From DAOUTW01 sp964523575 (GTDB taxonomy: Bacteria; Zixibacteria; MSB-5A5; GN15; JAAZOE01): 64,000 bases of DNA. The notes under the pieces were generated by a model. That model was not told where the DNA came from, searched no databases, and saw only the letters and a program-made list of their open reading frames with translations. Of this stretch, positions 46,771 to 57,800 are shown one piece after another (within the stretch, counting starts at the first letter, position 1; every line of letters starts with the position of its first letter). The stretch is from contig CAZGAV010000009.1 of assembly GCA_964523575.1 (NCBI GenBank), positions 8,205-72,204 on the forward strand, read 5' to 3'. The position numbers and the translations under genes are program-made.

Positions 46771-47564
46771 CAGAACTTTCGAGTAACGGTCAGTTTGACA
46801 CTGGGATTAGCGCCGATAACTTTCGGCGAAAGGGCGAAATGATACTCGCCGATCCGAGACAGAGCACTTAATTTCGCGCGGGCCGATTTTACCGTGCGAT
46901 AGGTATCGATCCCGGCGATGACCCGGTTGGCGATGGCCAGCCCGATCAGGAAAGTGGAATTGCGGAAAGCCCGCTTGGAATCGTTTTTAAGTTCTTTGAA
47001 AAAGGCCCGGTTCTCGGCTGAATCCCATTGCCAGAAAAATGAACTGTTGTCGGGCAGGTAGGCCCGGTCGGGATAATACAAACGCCCGTACTGATTGAAA
47101 TCTTCGCGGTTGTCATAAAAACCCAGCCAGTCGTAAAACTCGTCCGTCTTCCCGGCGTTATCGACCCCGGCATGAGCCGCGGCATAATCCAGATAATTAT
47201 CTTTCTTCCAGCCGCCATAGACGCGATAAGCGATGAATCCGGCCCAGATGGCCGCTTCCGCCCCCATGAATACCTGACCCTTGAATTTGGCGTCGGCATA
47301 ATACTGCCCCGCGCCGGGGAAAATCAGCGACAACAGCATCGCCTTTTTCATTGAAATTTCTTTCCCCGATTTCATTTCACCGGACATATCGATAAAAGTC
47401 CGGTCCTGATCGCCGCCGACGGAGGCCATGAGACCCGATGAAATCGGTTCCGGGGTTTTGAGCAGGTCGGAGTAAATAAGATCCAATTCTCCGGCCATGC
47501 TCCGGGTCATCAGGCCCAGACAGCTCAGGGCCAGCAGGGTCACGACTAATTTTTTCATCATCAT
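46770..47564 (-). CDS. PGAGQ-motif envelope protein, copy 2 (DUF5683-like)
   Basis: A 264-residue exported protein with signal peptide (about 1-24). The core KKAMLLSLIFPGAGQYYADAK (about 71-91) is the SxxPGAGQ motif of the DUF5683-like group. A hydrophobic segment follows (about 98-112), and the chain ends with beta-like segments finishing LTVTRKF, as in small outer-membrane barrels. Function unknown. It is a paralog of the gene immediately upstream, with which it shares order and motif. The start lies one base from the upstream stop, and the 3' end overlaps the NHL gene start. Confidence 0.75.
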   Translation of the reverse strand: MMMKKLVVTLLALSCLGLMTRSMAGELDLIYSDLLKTPEPISSGLMASVGGDQDRTFIDMSGEMKSGKEISMKKAMLLSLIFPGAGQYYADAKFKGQVFMGAEAAIWAGFIAYRVYGGWKKDNYLDYAAAHAGVDNAGKTDEFYDWLGFYDNREDFNQYGRLYYPDRAYLPDNSSFFWQWDSAENRAFFKELKNDSKRAFRNSTFLIGLAIANRVIAGIDTYRTVKSARAKLSALSRIGEYHFALSPKVIGANPSVKLTVTRKF

Positions 47565-47565
47565 C

Positions 47566-48480
47566 CTAAAAACTGTAAGTCATGGTCAGCGTCGGGAAAT
47601 ACTCGTCGTTGATCCGGTCCACGTCGGCCCGGAACGACAGCCCCGCCCCCATATCATCCACTTTATTATTATGTCTCCTGGCGGCCAGAGCCGCTTCGAC
47701 CCCGGCGATCAGGTGGTTGGCCATGGTGGCGATGAGGAAAGAGGTCGAACGGTCGAACATCTTGTTGGCGTCGTGCCGCATGTCTTCATAATGCATGCGA
47801 TGGGCCGAATAGGCCACGTCGAGGTTGTCGTAGGTCGGCGCCGTCGCGATCGTATCGACGTCGTCCCACCCGAAAACGAACTGATCGTATTTGCCGATCA
47901 TCTCATAGTACTGCTGGGTCTTGGTATCGGGGAGGTGATGGGTGAAAACCAGATACCCGTCCACATAGACGTCTTCATCATCGCGGTATGGGGGCCAGTT
48001 GCGATAGATGAAATCGCCATAACGCTCCTCCGACCAGTGGGTGTCGGCGAAAATATTGAAAGCGTCCGTTTTATCGTTGCCTTTGTTGTGATACACGATC
48101 TGACCGGTCCAGGTCAGGGCCTCCAGTCCCAGGAAAATGGCGGCTTTGAATTTCGATCCGGTGTACAACTGCCCCGCACCGGGCACGACCGCCGAATAGA
48201 TAAAGGCCTTCAAAGGACTCTTGGTCGTCTTATATTTCTCGGCGTTTCCGGAAAGGTCACTCATGTCGATACTAGGCGGGCGACCGTCATCGCTCGACGA
48301 CTGCAAATAAGCCCGACCGTCGCTTTGCATCTGCGTCAGGTAAGCGGTTACGCCCGGGGTCTGGTCCTTGTCGCCGGCGCCCGGCAGAAGGCCCGTTTCG
48401 GATGACAGCGCCACAGTCGAGAGGGCTATCAGGAGTATCCCCAGGGTCAGACAGATTTTATGGACGTCGTACCGCTTCAT
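47566..48480 (-). CDS. PGAGQ-motif envelope protein, copy 1 (DUF5683-like)
   Basis: A 304-residue exported protein (signal about 1-25) with the same layout as its downstream neighbour. The motif is KAFIYSAVVPGAGQLYTGSK (about 90-109). It then has an acidic, Tyr/Trp-rich middle, a helical part (FLIATMANHLIAGVEAALAA) and a C-terminal strand ending TMTYSF. The neighbour's corresponding segment FLIGLAIANRVIAGID supports a duplication. Function unknown. It lies 12 bases downstream of the M6 protease gene. Confidence 0.75.
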   Translation of the reverse strand: MKRYDVHKICLTLGILLIALSTVALSSETGLLPGAGDKDQTPGVTAYLTQMQSDGRAYLQSSSDDGRPPSIDMSDLSGNAEKYKTTKSPLKAFIYSAVVPGAGQLYTGSKFKAAIFLGLEALTWTGQIVYHNKGNDKTDAFNIFADTHWSEERYGDFIYRNWPPYRDDEDVYVDGYLVFTHHLPDTKTQQYYEMIGKYDQFVFGWDDVDTIATAPTYDNLDVAYSAHRMHYEDMRHDANKMFDRSTSFLIATMANHLIAGVEAALAARRHNNKVDDMGAGLSFRADVDRINDEYFPTLTMTYSF

Positions 48481-48492
48481 GATTTTCCTCCC

Positions 48493-51400
48493 TTACTTTA
48501 CCACGGCGATGGTTTTGAAGGCCACTTTCGATTCCGAACCGGACAAAGACACCGCTTCCAGACGGCAATGATACACGCCCGAGGCGATGCCGTTGAGGCT
48601 CCAGGGAATTTCATTTTCGGAATTACCGTCGGTGAAGTCCCTCTGCGTTTTCCAGATTTCATCGCCCAAGGCATCAATGATGGTGACGGTGACCGAGGCC
48701 GGCTGGTTGAGATAGAAGCGAATCCGGGTCTCATTGCCGGTGGCCGGATTGGGATAGTTATAGAATTTGGCCTCTGGCAACAATTCCGACAAGGCCGACG
48801 TCTGGCCCAGCGCCGCCAGCGACAGATAACCCGAACCGTCGGCGGTCCGAGCCGCCATCGGCCATAGGGCGGCTTCATCCGACCAGCCGCAGTTCCAGGC
48901 GTTGAGCCAGCCCGAAGCCCCGGTGGTCACCAGCAAACCATGGTTGCCCGCTTTGACATGCAAGGCCGATCCGACCCCGATGACAGCCTCGCCCGGCTGA
49001 CGGAGACTAAAGGCCCCGGCCGAAACCGGAAATCCCTCGATCCGTCTGGCCCCCGGCGAGACCACATGCACGGTGCTGAAATAATTGTAAAAGCTATAGC
49101 CGAGAACGGTATCCACGAAAATGAACGAGTCGGGATAGTTTATGGTATCCGGGTACATGATATAATAGGCGTCAATCGTCCGGGCGCGGGGAATGGAATC
49201 GAAGGTCGAAACGACAATATCCGGGACATTATCCCCGGTGACGTCGGAGATGATCGGCCGCGAAATGACCAGTTGACCCGGACGGCCGTAATCGATGGTA
49301 AGGGGAAAGTCGGTGGCCGCCACCCCATGACGGTCATAGCCATAGAGCCGGTTGGTTCCCGGCACAATCAATTCCGGGTAACCGTTGCCCGAAATGTCGG
49401 CTACCGACGGCGCGGCCGCGGCGGTGTCATGAATGTACTCATCGGCAAACGGCTCATAGGGGACAATTTCAGATTCGGCGAAAGTGTAAACCAATATATG
49501 CCCGGTTGCCGAGAGCAGGATAACTTCGTCATGGCCATCACGGTCGAAATCGGTCGCAATCGGCGGATAGAATCCGGTTTCATCGATAATGACGCTGTCG
49601 GCGACCAGGGAATCGCCGGTCCCTCCGGATTGCGGTTCGCGAGTCATGAACAGGGTGGTAAAACCGTCCCCTTCAAACAGCAGCGCCTGCCCGTTCCCGT
49701 CGAGGCAATAGCCGATAAAGCGGCCGGCGAAACTCCGCAGACTGGTGACCTGTCCGGCGGCATTCCATGCGGCCGTGACGAATTGACCGTTGCTATAGAT
49801 TGCATATATCGAATCTTGTCCGACGCCGGGTATGACGGCCCGAACGATTCCGCCCGAGGGCGTCGCCCGCAGCTTGAAAAGCTGGGCCCGGCCGTCATTG
49901 GGTAGGCCGTCGGTCGAGTCATACGGCAGATAGGAACAAACCAGACCGTTCTTGGTGCCCACCAGCACCAGAGTCGTATCGTTAAACTTCGCCACCACCG
50001 GCGGAGCCGTGATTTCACCCAGGGCATCGGCGAATATCGGCATCAGGGCATAAGAAGTGTCGATTGGTTTGGATTGATTGGCATCGGTGACCGATTGAAT
50101 GGCGCTGAAAATGGTATCGATATTTTTGGGGTCATTATCCCAGATACCGGCCGGATCGATATAACCGCGCCCGTCGGTCGTCATAGCCAGTATATGCTTA
50201 CCTGCTACCGCCATGATCTCATCGTCGCCGTCGCCGTTAAGATCGGCGGCAATCGCCGATGACAGCAAGGGATCGGTCGGGATCGAGATGCGCCGCGGGA
50301 AATTCATGGCCATCTTTTCCTGATTGAGATCGAAGGTCATGATCATGCCCCGCGCGGAAACATTATCGACCCGAATATGAGTATATCCGCCGTCATTGGA
50401 GATCGAGGGCGGATTAGTGTATGAAGCGAAAGTCGTATTATTGCCGTCGTAGTACAAATCCTGCGGGCTTCCGAAACCCTGATAATAATTGCCGCCGAAA
50501 TCGATATGGCCGTCGGCCTCGACCAGCGAAACGAAACGCCGGTTGGGATCCCACTGTAATGTATTGGCGTCGAAATTATTGTCAAAACCGTCGAACGGGA
50601 AATAATCCATGGCCGCGACCATTTCATCGATATGCCAGACCGCAATCCCCGACGATCCCAGCGGCAGATAGAGATCGTATTCGGGAAGGGCGATGATGCT
50701 GTCGCCGACGGCGTCATAGCGGGCCGGCCAGAGGATAACATTGGAAGAACTATCCTGACGCAGGCCAACCGGGCCGTCGAGGTCCGAACGGCGGTTTTCC
50801 AGCAGGTAATACTCGGTCGACGATATAGGAATTTTGGCAATCTTGGTGCCTGAGGTACGCATCTTCACCGCCGCCAGTTCGATCGATGTTCCCTGCCGGT
50901 ATTCGGCCACCTCGTCAAACCCGAGATAGGCCCGCGACCAGGCCATGGGGAACACCGGCGCCGTCCCATAGACGCCGACGCCATAGTCGCCGATATAAGC
51001 CGCCGTATTCATGCCCATATTGTCCATCAGGGCGAAATCGCCCATCTGCGTCAGGGGCGGACTGGAACCGGTATTATAAAGATCGATCAATCCCAGTTGA
51101 TGTCCGAATTCATGGGCCATCACGGCGTTCATGACGGTGACGCGGTTATCCTGCGACATCGTCTCCGGCATGATGGTGCCTTCGACCACCGTATCGCGCC
51201 CGGTTATCACGGTATCGGGACCGATGATGGTCGTGTCGGGATCCATAAACCACCGGTTGGGCCCCTCGAAAGTGGCGAAGCCGGTGTAAAGATCGTTGGG
51301 TGTCGGCGTATATGAAAACGACAAATCGGTCTGGCGGTCGGACCCGGCATGAAAAATCATGACCGCCTTGCGCCGCCCCTGTTCATCCCGAAAAGCGAGA

Positions 51401-52005
51401 CTGTCCCCGTCGGTCTCATAGGCGGCGTTGAGAGCATCATGAAAGAATTCGCCCAGCCCGTAATTCGGCGGTTGACTGCCGTAATAGCTGATCGATTTAC
51501 CCAGATGATAGGCGGAGTCGGACGCCTGCGGCCAGACTTCGTAAACCAGCTGCAATTTGTTATTGGATGTAACTTTCCAGAATTGGGTCAGGGCCCGCAG
51601 ATGGGCCTCGAAATAATGGCGGTTATGCGGGGCCGGATCGAGAGCGTTGCCCTCCTGCGCCAGGAAGGTCGCCGTGTCCCGCAAATCGAAAAAGCCCCGG
51701 CCGGTGGTCAGGGGATCATCGGGGTCCTCGTAATTAAAATCAACCCGGATAGCCAGAATCGTGATGGTATCGACGACGTCGGCCGGCATGGCCGCCTTGG
51801 GCAGGCTGTAAGGATGATCGCGATGCAGGTTCAGAAAATTTTCCTGAGCCCGCGCGGAACGGAATAATGGCGGCGGCGACTGATCGACCGGATCGTTTTG
51901 AACCGTCTGGCGATCGGTGATTTTCAGCAGTCGGTCGCCCCGGGCCAGACCGGACAGGCAAATGACAACCATTAAAAGCAGAAGGTACGATTTTCTCATA
52001 ATCAT
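48493..52005 (-). CDS. M6-like secreted metalloprotease with FG-GAP-type repeats and C-terminal sorting domain
   Basis: A 1170-residue exported protease. A signal peptide spans about 1-23. The zinc motif HEFGHQLGLIDLY (H298, E299, H302) lies inside an M6/immune-inhibitor-A-like domain, followed by an MGDFALMDNMG segment typical of that family. Residues ~560-950 hold repeats such as AADLNGDGDDEIMAVAGK, ATDFDRDGHDEVILLSATG and ISDVTGDNVPDIVVSTFDS, FG-GAP/VCBS blades with calcium-loop character. The last ~90 residues (NYPNPATGNETRIRFYLNQ to the end) form the FlgD-Ig/T9SS type A sorting domain. It is therefore a likely T9SS cargo, and it is encoded next to porV and porU. Confidence 0.87.
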   Translation of the reverse strand: MIMRKSYLLLLMVVICLSGLARGDRLLKITDRQTVQNDPVDQSPPPLFRSARAQENFLNLHRDHPYSLPKAAMPADVVDTITILAIRVDFNYEDPDDPLTTGRGFFDLRDTATFLAQEGNALDPAPHNRHYFEAHLRALTQFWKVTSNNKLQLVYEVWPQASDSAYHLGKSISYYGSQPPNYGLGEFFHDALNAAYETDGDSLAFRDEQGRRKAVMIFHAGSDRQTDLSFSYTPTPNDLYTGFATFEGPNRWFMDPDTTIIGPDTVITGRDTVVEGTIMPETMSQDNRVTVMNAVMAHEFGHQLGLIDLYNTGSSPPLTQMGDFALMDNMGMNTAAYIGDYGVGVYGTAPVFPMAWSRAYLGFDEVAEYRQGTSIELAAVKMRTSGTKIAKIPISSTEYYLLENRRSDLDGPVGLRQDSSSNVILWPARYDAVGDSIIALPEYDLYLPLGSSGIAVWHIDEMVAAMDYFPFDGFDNNFDANTLQWDPNRRFVSLVEADGHIDFGGNYYQGFGSPQDLYYDGNNTTFASYTNPPSISNDGGYTHIRVDNVSARGMIMTFDLNQEKMAMNFPRRISIPTDPLLSSAIAADLNGDGDDEIMAVAGKHILAMTTDGRGYIDPAGIWDNDPKNIDTIFSAIQSVTDANQSKPIDTSYALMPIFADALGEITAPPVVAKFNDTTLVLVGTKNGLVCSYLPYDSTDGLPNDGRAQLFKLRATPSGGIVRAVIPGVGQDSIYAIYSNGQFVTAAWNAAGQVTSLRSFAGRFIGYCLDGNGQALLFEGDGFTTLFMTREPQSGGTGDSLVADSVIIDETGFYPPIATDFDRDGHDEVILLSATGHILVYTFAESEIVPYEPFADEYIHDTAAAAPSVADISGNGYPELIVPGTNRLYGYDRHGVAATDFPLTIDYGRPGQLVISRPIISDVTGDNVPDIVVSTFDSIPRARTIDAYYIMYPDTINYPDSFIFVDTVLGYSFYNYFSTVHVVSPGARRIEGFPVSAGAFSLRQPGEAVIGVGSALHVKAGNHGLLVTTGASGWLNAWNCGWSDEAALWPMAARTADGSGYLSLAALGQTSALSELLPEAKFYNYPNPATGNETRIRFYLNQPASVTVTIIDALGDEIWKTQRDFTDGNSENEIPWSLNGIASGVYHCRLEAVSLSGSESKVAFKTIAVVK

Positions 52006-52062
52006 CCCATGATATTAGAGACATCCAATCCCGCTGTCAAGGATGGATTCAGCCCGATGATC

Positions 52063-54768
52063 TTACATCATCAGGCTGAATGCGATTCGCAGGGTATTGG
52101 CCAATGGCGAATCGACCGACGACGGCACATAGGCCAGGTCGAAACGAGCCGTCCCGTATTGAAGACCGGCGCCGAAAGTCAGGTGCTTCACCTGCCCTTC
52201 CTTGTCAAACTTGTATCCGGCCCGAATGGCGATAAAATTCGAATACCAGTATTCGGCCCCGATATGACGGATGGCGTATTCCATTTCACGGCCGATCCCC
52301 TTGTTCAGGCCGACCAGCATCTTGTTCAATTCGCCCTGCACAATCAGGCTGTTGTACGGCGTATCCCACAATTTGTAAGACAGTCCCATGGCCAGGTTGA
52401 GCGGCAGTTTGTCCGCTTGGGCGGCGTCGATATAGGAAATATCCGGGCCCAGGTTGGTCAGGGCCGATCCGAACTGCAGGCGGTCGGTGAATTTCAACAG
52501 CATCCCGGCGTCAACCGCAAAGTCCCAGGCGATACCGTTGCCCTGCTCCTGCCCGGCGCCGATACTGGACAGATGCGAATGGATAATCTTGACCGTACCG
52601 CCCAGTTTCACCTTCGAATTGAGCGACGTGCCATACGACAGTCCCATTGCGAATTCAAACGGGTTACCCTCGCCGGCCGGATTGCCCTGCTCGTCCCGGA
52701 ACTCGATCGTCCCGTAATTCAGGTAAATGGCGCTCAGCCCGAACGTTCCCAGACCCCGCACATTATGGACGTAGGACAGGAAACCGTAGTACATATCGAG
52801 ATTGAGCGTCGGCAGCCAGCGCGTGAACATAACCACGAATTCGCGCCGGCCTTTGGTTTCCAGGCCCAGTCCGTCGGCGGCCGCATAATAAGCTTGTCCG
52901 TCGAAATCATAGATACCCTTGTAATGCTGTCCGTGCAGGCCGCCGATCTGCACGTCTTCCCAGCCGTCATGGGTCAGCTTTTCGAGACTGTACTCGGTCG
53001 AAACATACAGGTTGTTGAAAACCGATCCGATGGTGTAGATATTCGAACCGGTATTGTGGCTGTAGATGTAAACCGATTCCCCGGAACTTACCGGCTGACC
53101 TTTGAGATCGTTGTAATCGTCGATGTTGGCCGCGAGAGTAGCGATCCGGAGAGAATCGGCCATCGGATACTGGGCGCGGGCTATTTCCTCGGCGGTCATA
53201 GTAATCACCTGACCGGATGAATCCGGTCCGGGCACGTTAAAGCGTTTGTATCCGTACCGATTCCAGGTCTGCCCGTCGAATGACAGCAGTCCGCTGGTGG
53301 TGCCGACCCAGACAGTATGATGCAGGCCGTCCGCATAAAGAGCAGTGACGTCATACCTGAAAACCGGGCTGTAGGGCAATTGAATGACGTTGCCCTCGAC
53401 CAACCACGGTTCGGCGGGCGCGGCTTCTTCAGTAGCCTTGGTGACGGCGCTATCGGGATTTTCACCTTCACCGGCCAGAGTGGTGTCGCCTTCCATGACT
53501 TCAGGGGCGGCATTGTCGGACGGTTGCGATACGGCCGGCGGCATATTGCCGGCATTGAGCTCGCGAATGCGGCGGGTCAGGTAATTGTATTCGTCCTGCG
53601 TATGATAGACGGCGATCCGATCGACGATTTTTCCGATGCTGTCATCGATGCGCACTTTGTAGGAATAACTGTCCGTCCAGGTCTTGCCGTCATAATAAAA
53701 CAGGGTGCCGTTGATAACGGCGTAGGCGATGCCCGACTGGGCAAACGAAATGGCATTGACCGGACCGCTGGGCAGGTCTGAGAATTTGTTGAAGGCCCCG
53801 TGATAATATTCCCCGATACCGGCGACAGTCCCGATCATCAGGTGTTCTTTCTCTTCGTCCAGCGTCAGGATGGAGTCGGCCGGAAGGCCATCCGGAGTAG
53901 TGTAACGAGCCCAGGACGGCCCCGAATTGCGATACAGACCGTTATCGGTCCCGACCCAGAGATAGCTGCCGGTGGCTTCCAGGCAGGTCATATGGCCGAC
54001 AATCGGCGCCCCGAAAGGCACCGTCAACTGGCTGGGCAAAAAGCGCAGGATCGTCTGCTCCAGCGAAAAGGTGATCTTATCCAGTTCTTCACTGGTGAAA
54101 ACGCTGTCCTTGAGTCCGTCTTTCAGTTTATTCTGAAGCGATTTGAACCTTGCGGGGTTCAGCAGGCAGGCTTCATATCCGGACTTGAGCGTATCCAGAC
54201 CTCGTTCCAGTTCCTCCATTTCGGCATAATCCTGGGGAATATGCGCTCTGGTCTGGGCGATGAAGGCATCGACCTGCTCTTCGGTGACGTCACAGTTGGC
54301 GTCGACCACCCGCCGGGCCATGACTTTCAATTTGGCCGGGTCATCGTCGTCCATGATCGTCTTGAGGAAAGCGGTCAGGGTCTGATCGGACGACGTCATA
54401 TGCGGCCGCCCCGATTTCCAGGTTTTGCCGTCGTACATCAGCAACCGGTCGCCCGAAATAACCCAGGTTTCGATCTTGCCGTTGTATGATTTCATCGTCA
54501 CGACATCGGTGATCGGTGCGGAGTTTTTGGCCAGCAGGGCCGTTTCGGTCTGTCCGGCGATGGGGGCGTTGCCCAATCCGGCCGGGTTCCAGTACGTGGC
54601 CGTGGCGTCGTCGGCGATCGAGACGAAGGCCTCGCCCATGCCGGCCGGCCGCGCTCCGGCGGCGACCCGCAAATAGAGAACGGCCGCGTTCGACACCGCT
54701 CCGGCGGTAGAGGCGGTAATCATAATGAGAATGGCGGTCAGGATCGACAGAGTTGAAACCTGTTTCAT
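52063..54768 (-). CDS. porV: PorV-family T9SS outer-membrane protein with a ~575-residue propeller insertion
   Basis: A 901-residue protein; start at the ATG at 54768, which has a GGAG ribosome site. After a signal peptide (about 1-24) comes the PorV/PorQ signature GARPAGMGEAFVSIADDATA and NPAGLG (about 38-66). Normally a barrel strand follows within ~20 residues. Here about 575 residues intervene: a helical part (about 115-215), regulator-propeller blades (YLWVGTDNGLYRN near 273; VWVGTTSGLLSFDGQTWNRY near 495), an acidic linker and more blades. The barrel resumes at FTRWLPTLNL (about 647) with GLGTFGLSAIYLNYGTIEF and continues to the end. PorV moves cargo from SprA to PorU. It sits between porU and the M6 protease. 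Confidence 0.85.
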   Translation of the reverse strand: MKQVSTLSILTAILIMITASTAGAVSNAAVLYLRVAAGARPAGMGEAFVSIADDATATYWNPAGLGNAPIAGQTETALLAKNSAPITDVVTMKSYNGKIETWVISGDRLLMYDGKTWKSGRPHMTSSDQTLTAFLKTIMDDDDPAKLKVMARRVVDANCDVTEEQVDAFIAQTRAHIPQDYAEMEELERGLDTLKSGYEACLLNPARFKSLQNKLKDGLKDSVFTSEELDKITFSLEQTILRFLPSQLTVPFGAPIVGHMTCLEATGSYLWVGTDNGLYRNSGPSWARYTTPDGLPADSILTLDEEKEHLMIGTVAGIGEYYHGAFNKFSDLPSGPVNAISFAQSGIAYAVINGTLFYYDGKTWTDSYSYKVRIDDSIGKIVDRIAVYHTQDEYNYLTRRIRELNAGNMPPAVSQPSDNAAPEVMEGDTTLAGEGENPDSAVTKATEEAAPAEPWLVEGNVIQLPYSPVFRYDVTALYADGLHHTVWVGTTSGLLSFDGQTWNRYGYKRFNVPGPDSSGQVITMTAEEIARAQYPMADSLRIATLAANIDDYNDLKGQPVSSGESVYIYSHNTGSNIYTIGSVFNNLYVSTEYSLEKLTHDGWEDVQIGGLHGQHYKGIYDFDGQAYYAAADGLGLETKGRREFVVMFTRWLPTLNLDMYYGFLSYVHNVRGLGTFGLSAIYLNYGTIEFRDEQGNPAGEGNPFEFAMGLSYGTSLNSKVKLGGTVKIIHSHLSSIGAGQEQGNGIAWDFAVDAGMLLKFTDRLQFGSALTNLGPDISYIDAAQADKLPLNLAMGLSYKLWDTPYNSLIVQGELNKMLVGLNKGIGREMEYAIRHIGAEYWYSNFIAIRAGYKFDKEGQVKHLTFGAGLQYGTARFDLAYVPSSVDSPLANTLRIAFSLMM

Positions 54769-54809
54769 GACTTTAGTCTCCAACGTAGGTATTAAAAACA
54801 TTATTTTCC

Positions 54810-57800
54810 TCAGTTCAACAAGATCAGCTTGCCAAAGGTCTCTGCCATATTATCGGCAGATCCGGTACTGGCGGAAAGTCGCCCCTTGGCCGAAACTTTG
54901 TAAATATAAATCCCTTCGGCGACCCGGTCGCCGTCGAAGTCCCGCCCGTCCCAGTGAAACAGGCGGTTTCTGCCTACCGGCAGATTATCCGACCGAAAAC
55001 TCTTTATCTTCCGTCCGGCCAGAGTGAAAATATCGATCTCCACCCAGTCGGCCGATTCGGTCAGGTTGAAGAAAAACTCGGTGCCCTCCTCCATCGGATT
55101 GGGATAATTCATGACGTCCTGGAGGGCGATCCGCCCCGCCGGCGACGGCGTGGCGTCGAATTCAATCAGGGCCGGATTGTTGGCGTTGTCCCAGGCCCTG
55201 ATTTTAAAGCTGTGCCGCTCCGGAGAAAGATCCGGCAGGGTGAATTCCAACTGCCCCGACTGATAGCTTCCCGGAGCGTATGAAAACAGATCGGTCAGAT
55301 TGACCGTCGTATTGTTATCGTTGTCGATGATTACTTCGATCCGATGTCCCAGTCCCCCGGTGAGGTTGATCCCCGAAGGATCGGAGAGCGTGATGGCAAC
55401 GACGGCGTTGGCGGGAACGCGGTTGCCCGAAACAAAATCAGGAAGACCCTCGATCTGGTATTCAATATCCGGGCCGTTGTTATCGTCGGTCGAGGCGGCG
55501 CTCAGAGCGATCCGGAGCGAATCCCGGCCGCCGATTCCGGAAACATTGCCGAAAATACCGTAGCCGGTGAGATGCGCCGCATCGCCGCCGTAGTCGATGT
55601 CGAGAGGCACGATAAAACCGCCTTCGAAGACACCCCCCGCGACCGCCACCGTGCCCCGGAAAATGGCCGGGCCGCCGAGAGTGTAATCGAGGCCGAGTTC
55701 ATGATGCCGCAGGATTCTCGAATCATAGGCGGTCAATTCCATCGTCCCGTCAACCGCCAGCGGCTGGCCGTCACGGTCGTTGACCGTGCCGGAGAAGGCG
55801 AAGTATTTTAGCGGCGTCATGAGGCTGTCGGCGGCGACGTCGAAATCGATTTTATACTCCGGCATACCGATCTTGCCCAGAGGATCGCCGAAGACGACAT
55901 AGGAACGATCATTGCGGATCAGCGAGTAATTGTAGGTGTACTGATGCAGAACCTTGGCCGCATAAACCGCTTCGCTGGCGTTGAAATGATGGCCGAAAAG
56001 AGCGTCAAACAGGTCGTAGTTGAAGATGGCGTTATCGGTGGCGTAAACCAGGCGCGTGGCCGAAACCGTCTCCAGCGCGCCCCCCTGCTGGCGAAACAAT
56101 ATCTCGGCCATGCCCTCCTGACCGGGATCATCGAAGAAACCTATCGAACACGACCCGGCAATGACGATCGTCTGCTTGTCATCGTTTTGCAGGCGGCTCA
56201 GATCGACCGATTTCTTGAAAATATGCTCGTCGGCCCAGACGTCCGGCGAACCGTGACCGATGTAATTGAGAATCAGAGTGCCGTCATTGATGGCTTTGAC
56301 GATGGCGTCGTTGACGGCCGGCTTTTCGCCGTTCGAGGCAAAGGGATAGTCGGTCGCGTAGATTTTCTGATGGACATATTCTGAAGGCGTATGGAAAACG
56401 GCCAGCGATTCGGCCATGGCCGTATGGATGATTTCGGTCGTGATCGGATTTTTGAATTCATCATCGGCGACGAAAGTAATCCTCGTCCGCCAGTCGCCTT
56501 CATCCTCGGGCGATTCGTAATTTTTGATGGCCTCGATATGGGCCGTGATCTCCGCCGCCGAACGCACCGGCCAGCGGGCGGCCATCATATCCCAGCCGCG
56601 GTCCGACTCAAGGATATAACTGCTGTCGGAATCGAGCCAGCTCAATTGCCCGAAATAAACATAATTGTCGTCGCCCACCGAATACTCTTCGGGCCAGATA
56701 AACGGCGGAATATACGATCGCGTATGGCGCCCGAGATTGTCGAGGAAATCATAGTGGCCGTCGCCGACCAGCAGGACCGCGTAAGGCGCCGGGGCGTCAT
56801 AATTTTCATAGGCAAACTTGAGGTAATTGCGAATCGCCATCGGCGACAGCATACCGAAGCCGAAATTGTCGTAGATATCCTCGACAGCCACCAGTTTCAC
56901 TCGGGCGCCGTCGGCGGCATAACGGTAATCGACGTACTCCTGCAGGGCTTCAAGAAATTGCCGGGGAGCGACCACGATGCAGTCATACTGGGTCAAATCC
57001 TGCCGTAAATTTCCCGGATCGCTTTTCTCGATGGCGACCGGATTCAGCAGAGTGGCCGGAGCATAGGTGATATAGCTGGTTATCCGGGCGCTGGTCGCTA
57101 TATCCTGAAAACGGGCCGTATCGCCTTCGATATTGACCCCGGTAATCATTTTGACCCGGGCCGGATCGGTGATATTGAGGACATAATTCGACGGCGTGAA
57201 ACCGGTCATCTCATAATGCAGGATGCCGGAATGACCCTGAGAATTGAAGGACAGCTGCGTTCCCGGAATATGTATCTGCATCGGGTAGTTGATATCCAGA
57301 AAATCAAGATAATAACTGCTGACATGATAGATGTCGATAGTCAGAGTATTCAGCCCCGGCACCGCCGCGCCCGAATTATCCCAGAATTCAAAATAGCTGT
57401 CGGTGATTTTTACCTTGTTGAGAGGCGTGCCGTTGAGCCACATGGCCGTCGAATTATAGCTGGTCACCGCGCCCAGACGGATATCGATCGAATCTCCCAC
57501 CGACAGGCTGGGCAGATTCACCGAAACCGTGTTTTCGGCGTTATTGCTCCAGAACCAGTCGTAGTAATTCCGGATGCGGCCGTCGCCATCGACCTTGATT
57601 ATGTTTTCTTGCTCGAAACGGACCGGCTGGCGCGTGACCGAGACGACCTCATCGGGATTGGGATCGATCGCACTGCCGCCGTATGTCCATTCCAACAACG
57701 TATCGCCGTCAACCGCCCCGGTCGTCAGCCAGTAGTAATTTTTGTCGTTATAGTTGTTCTTGACATACTTGAAGTCATACCGGTCGATTTCATAACGATT

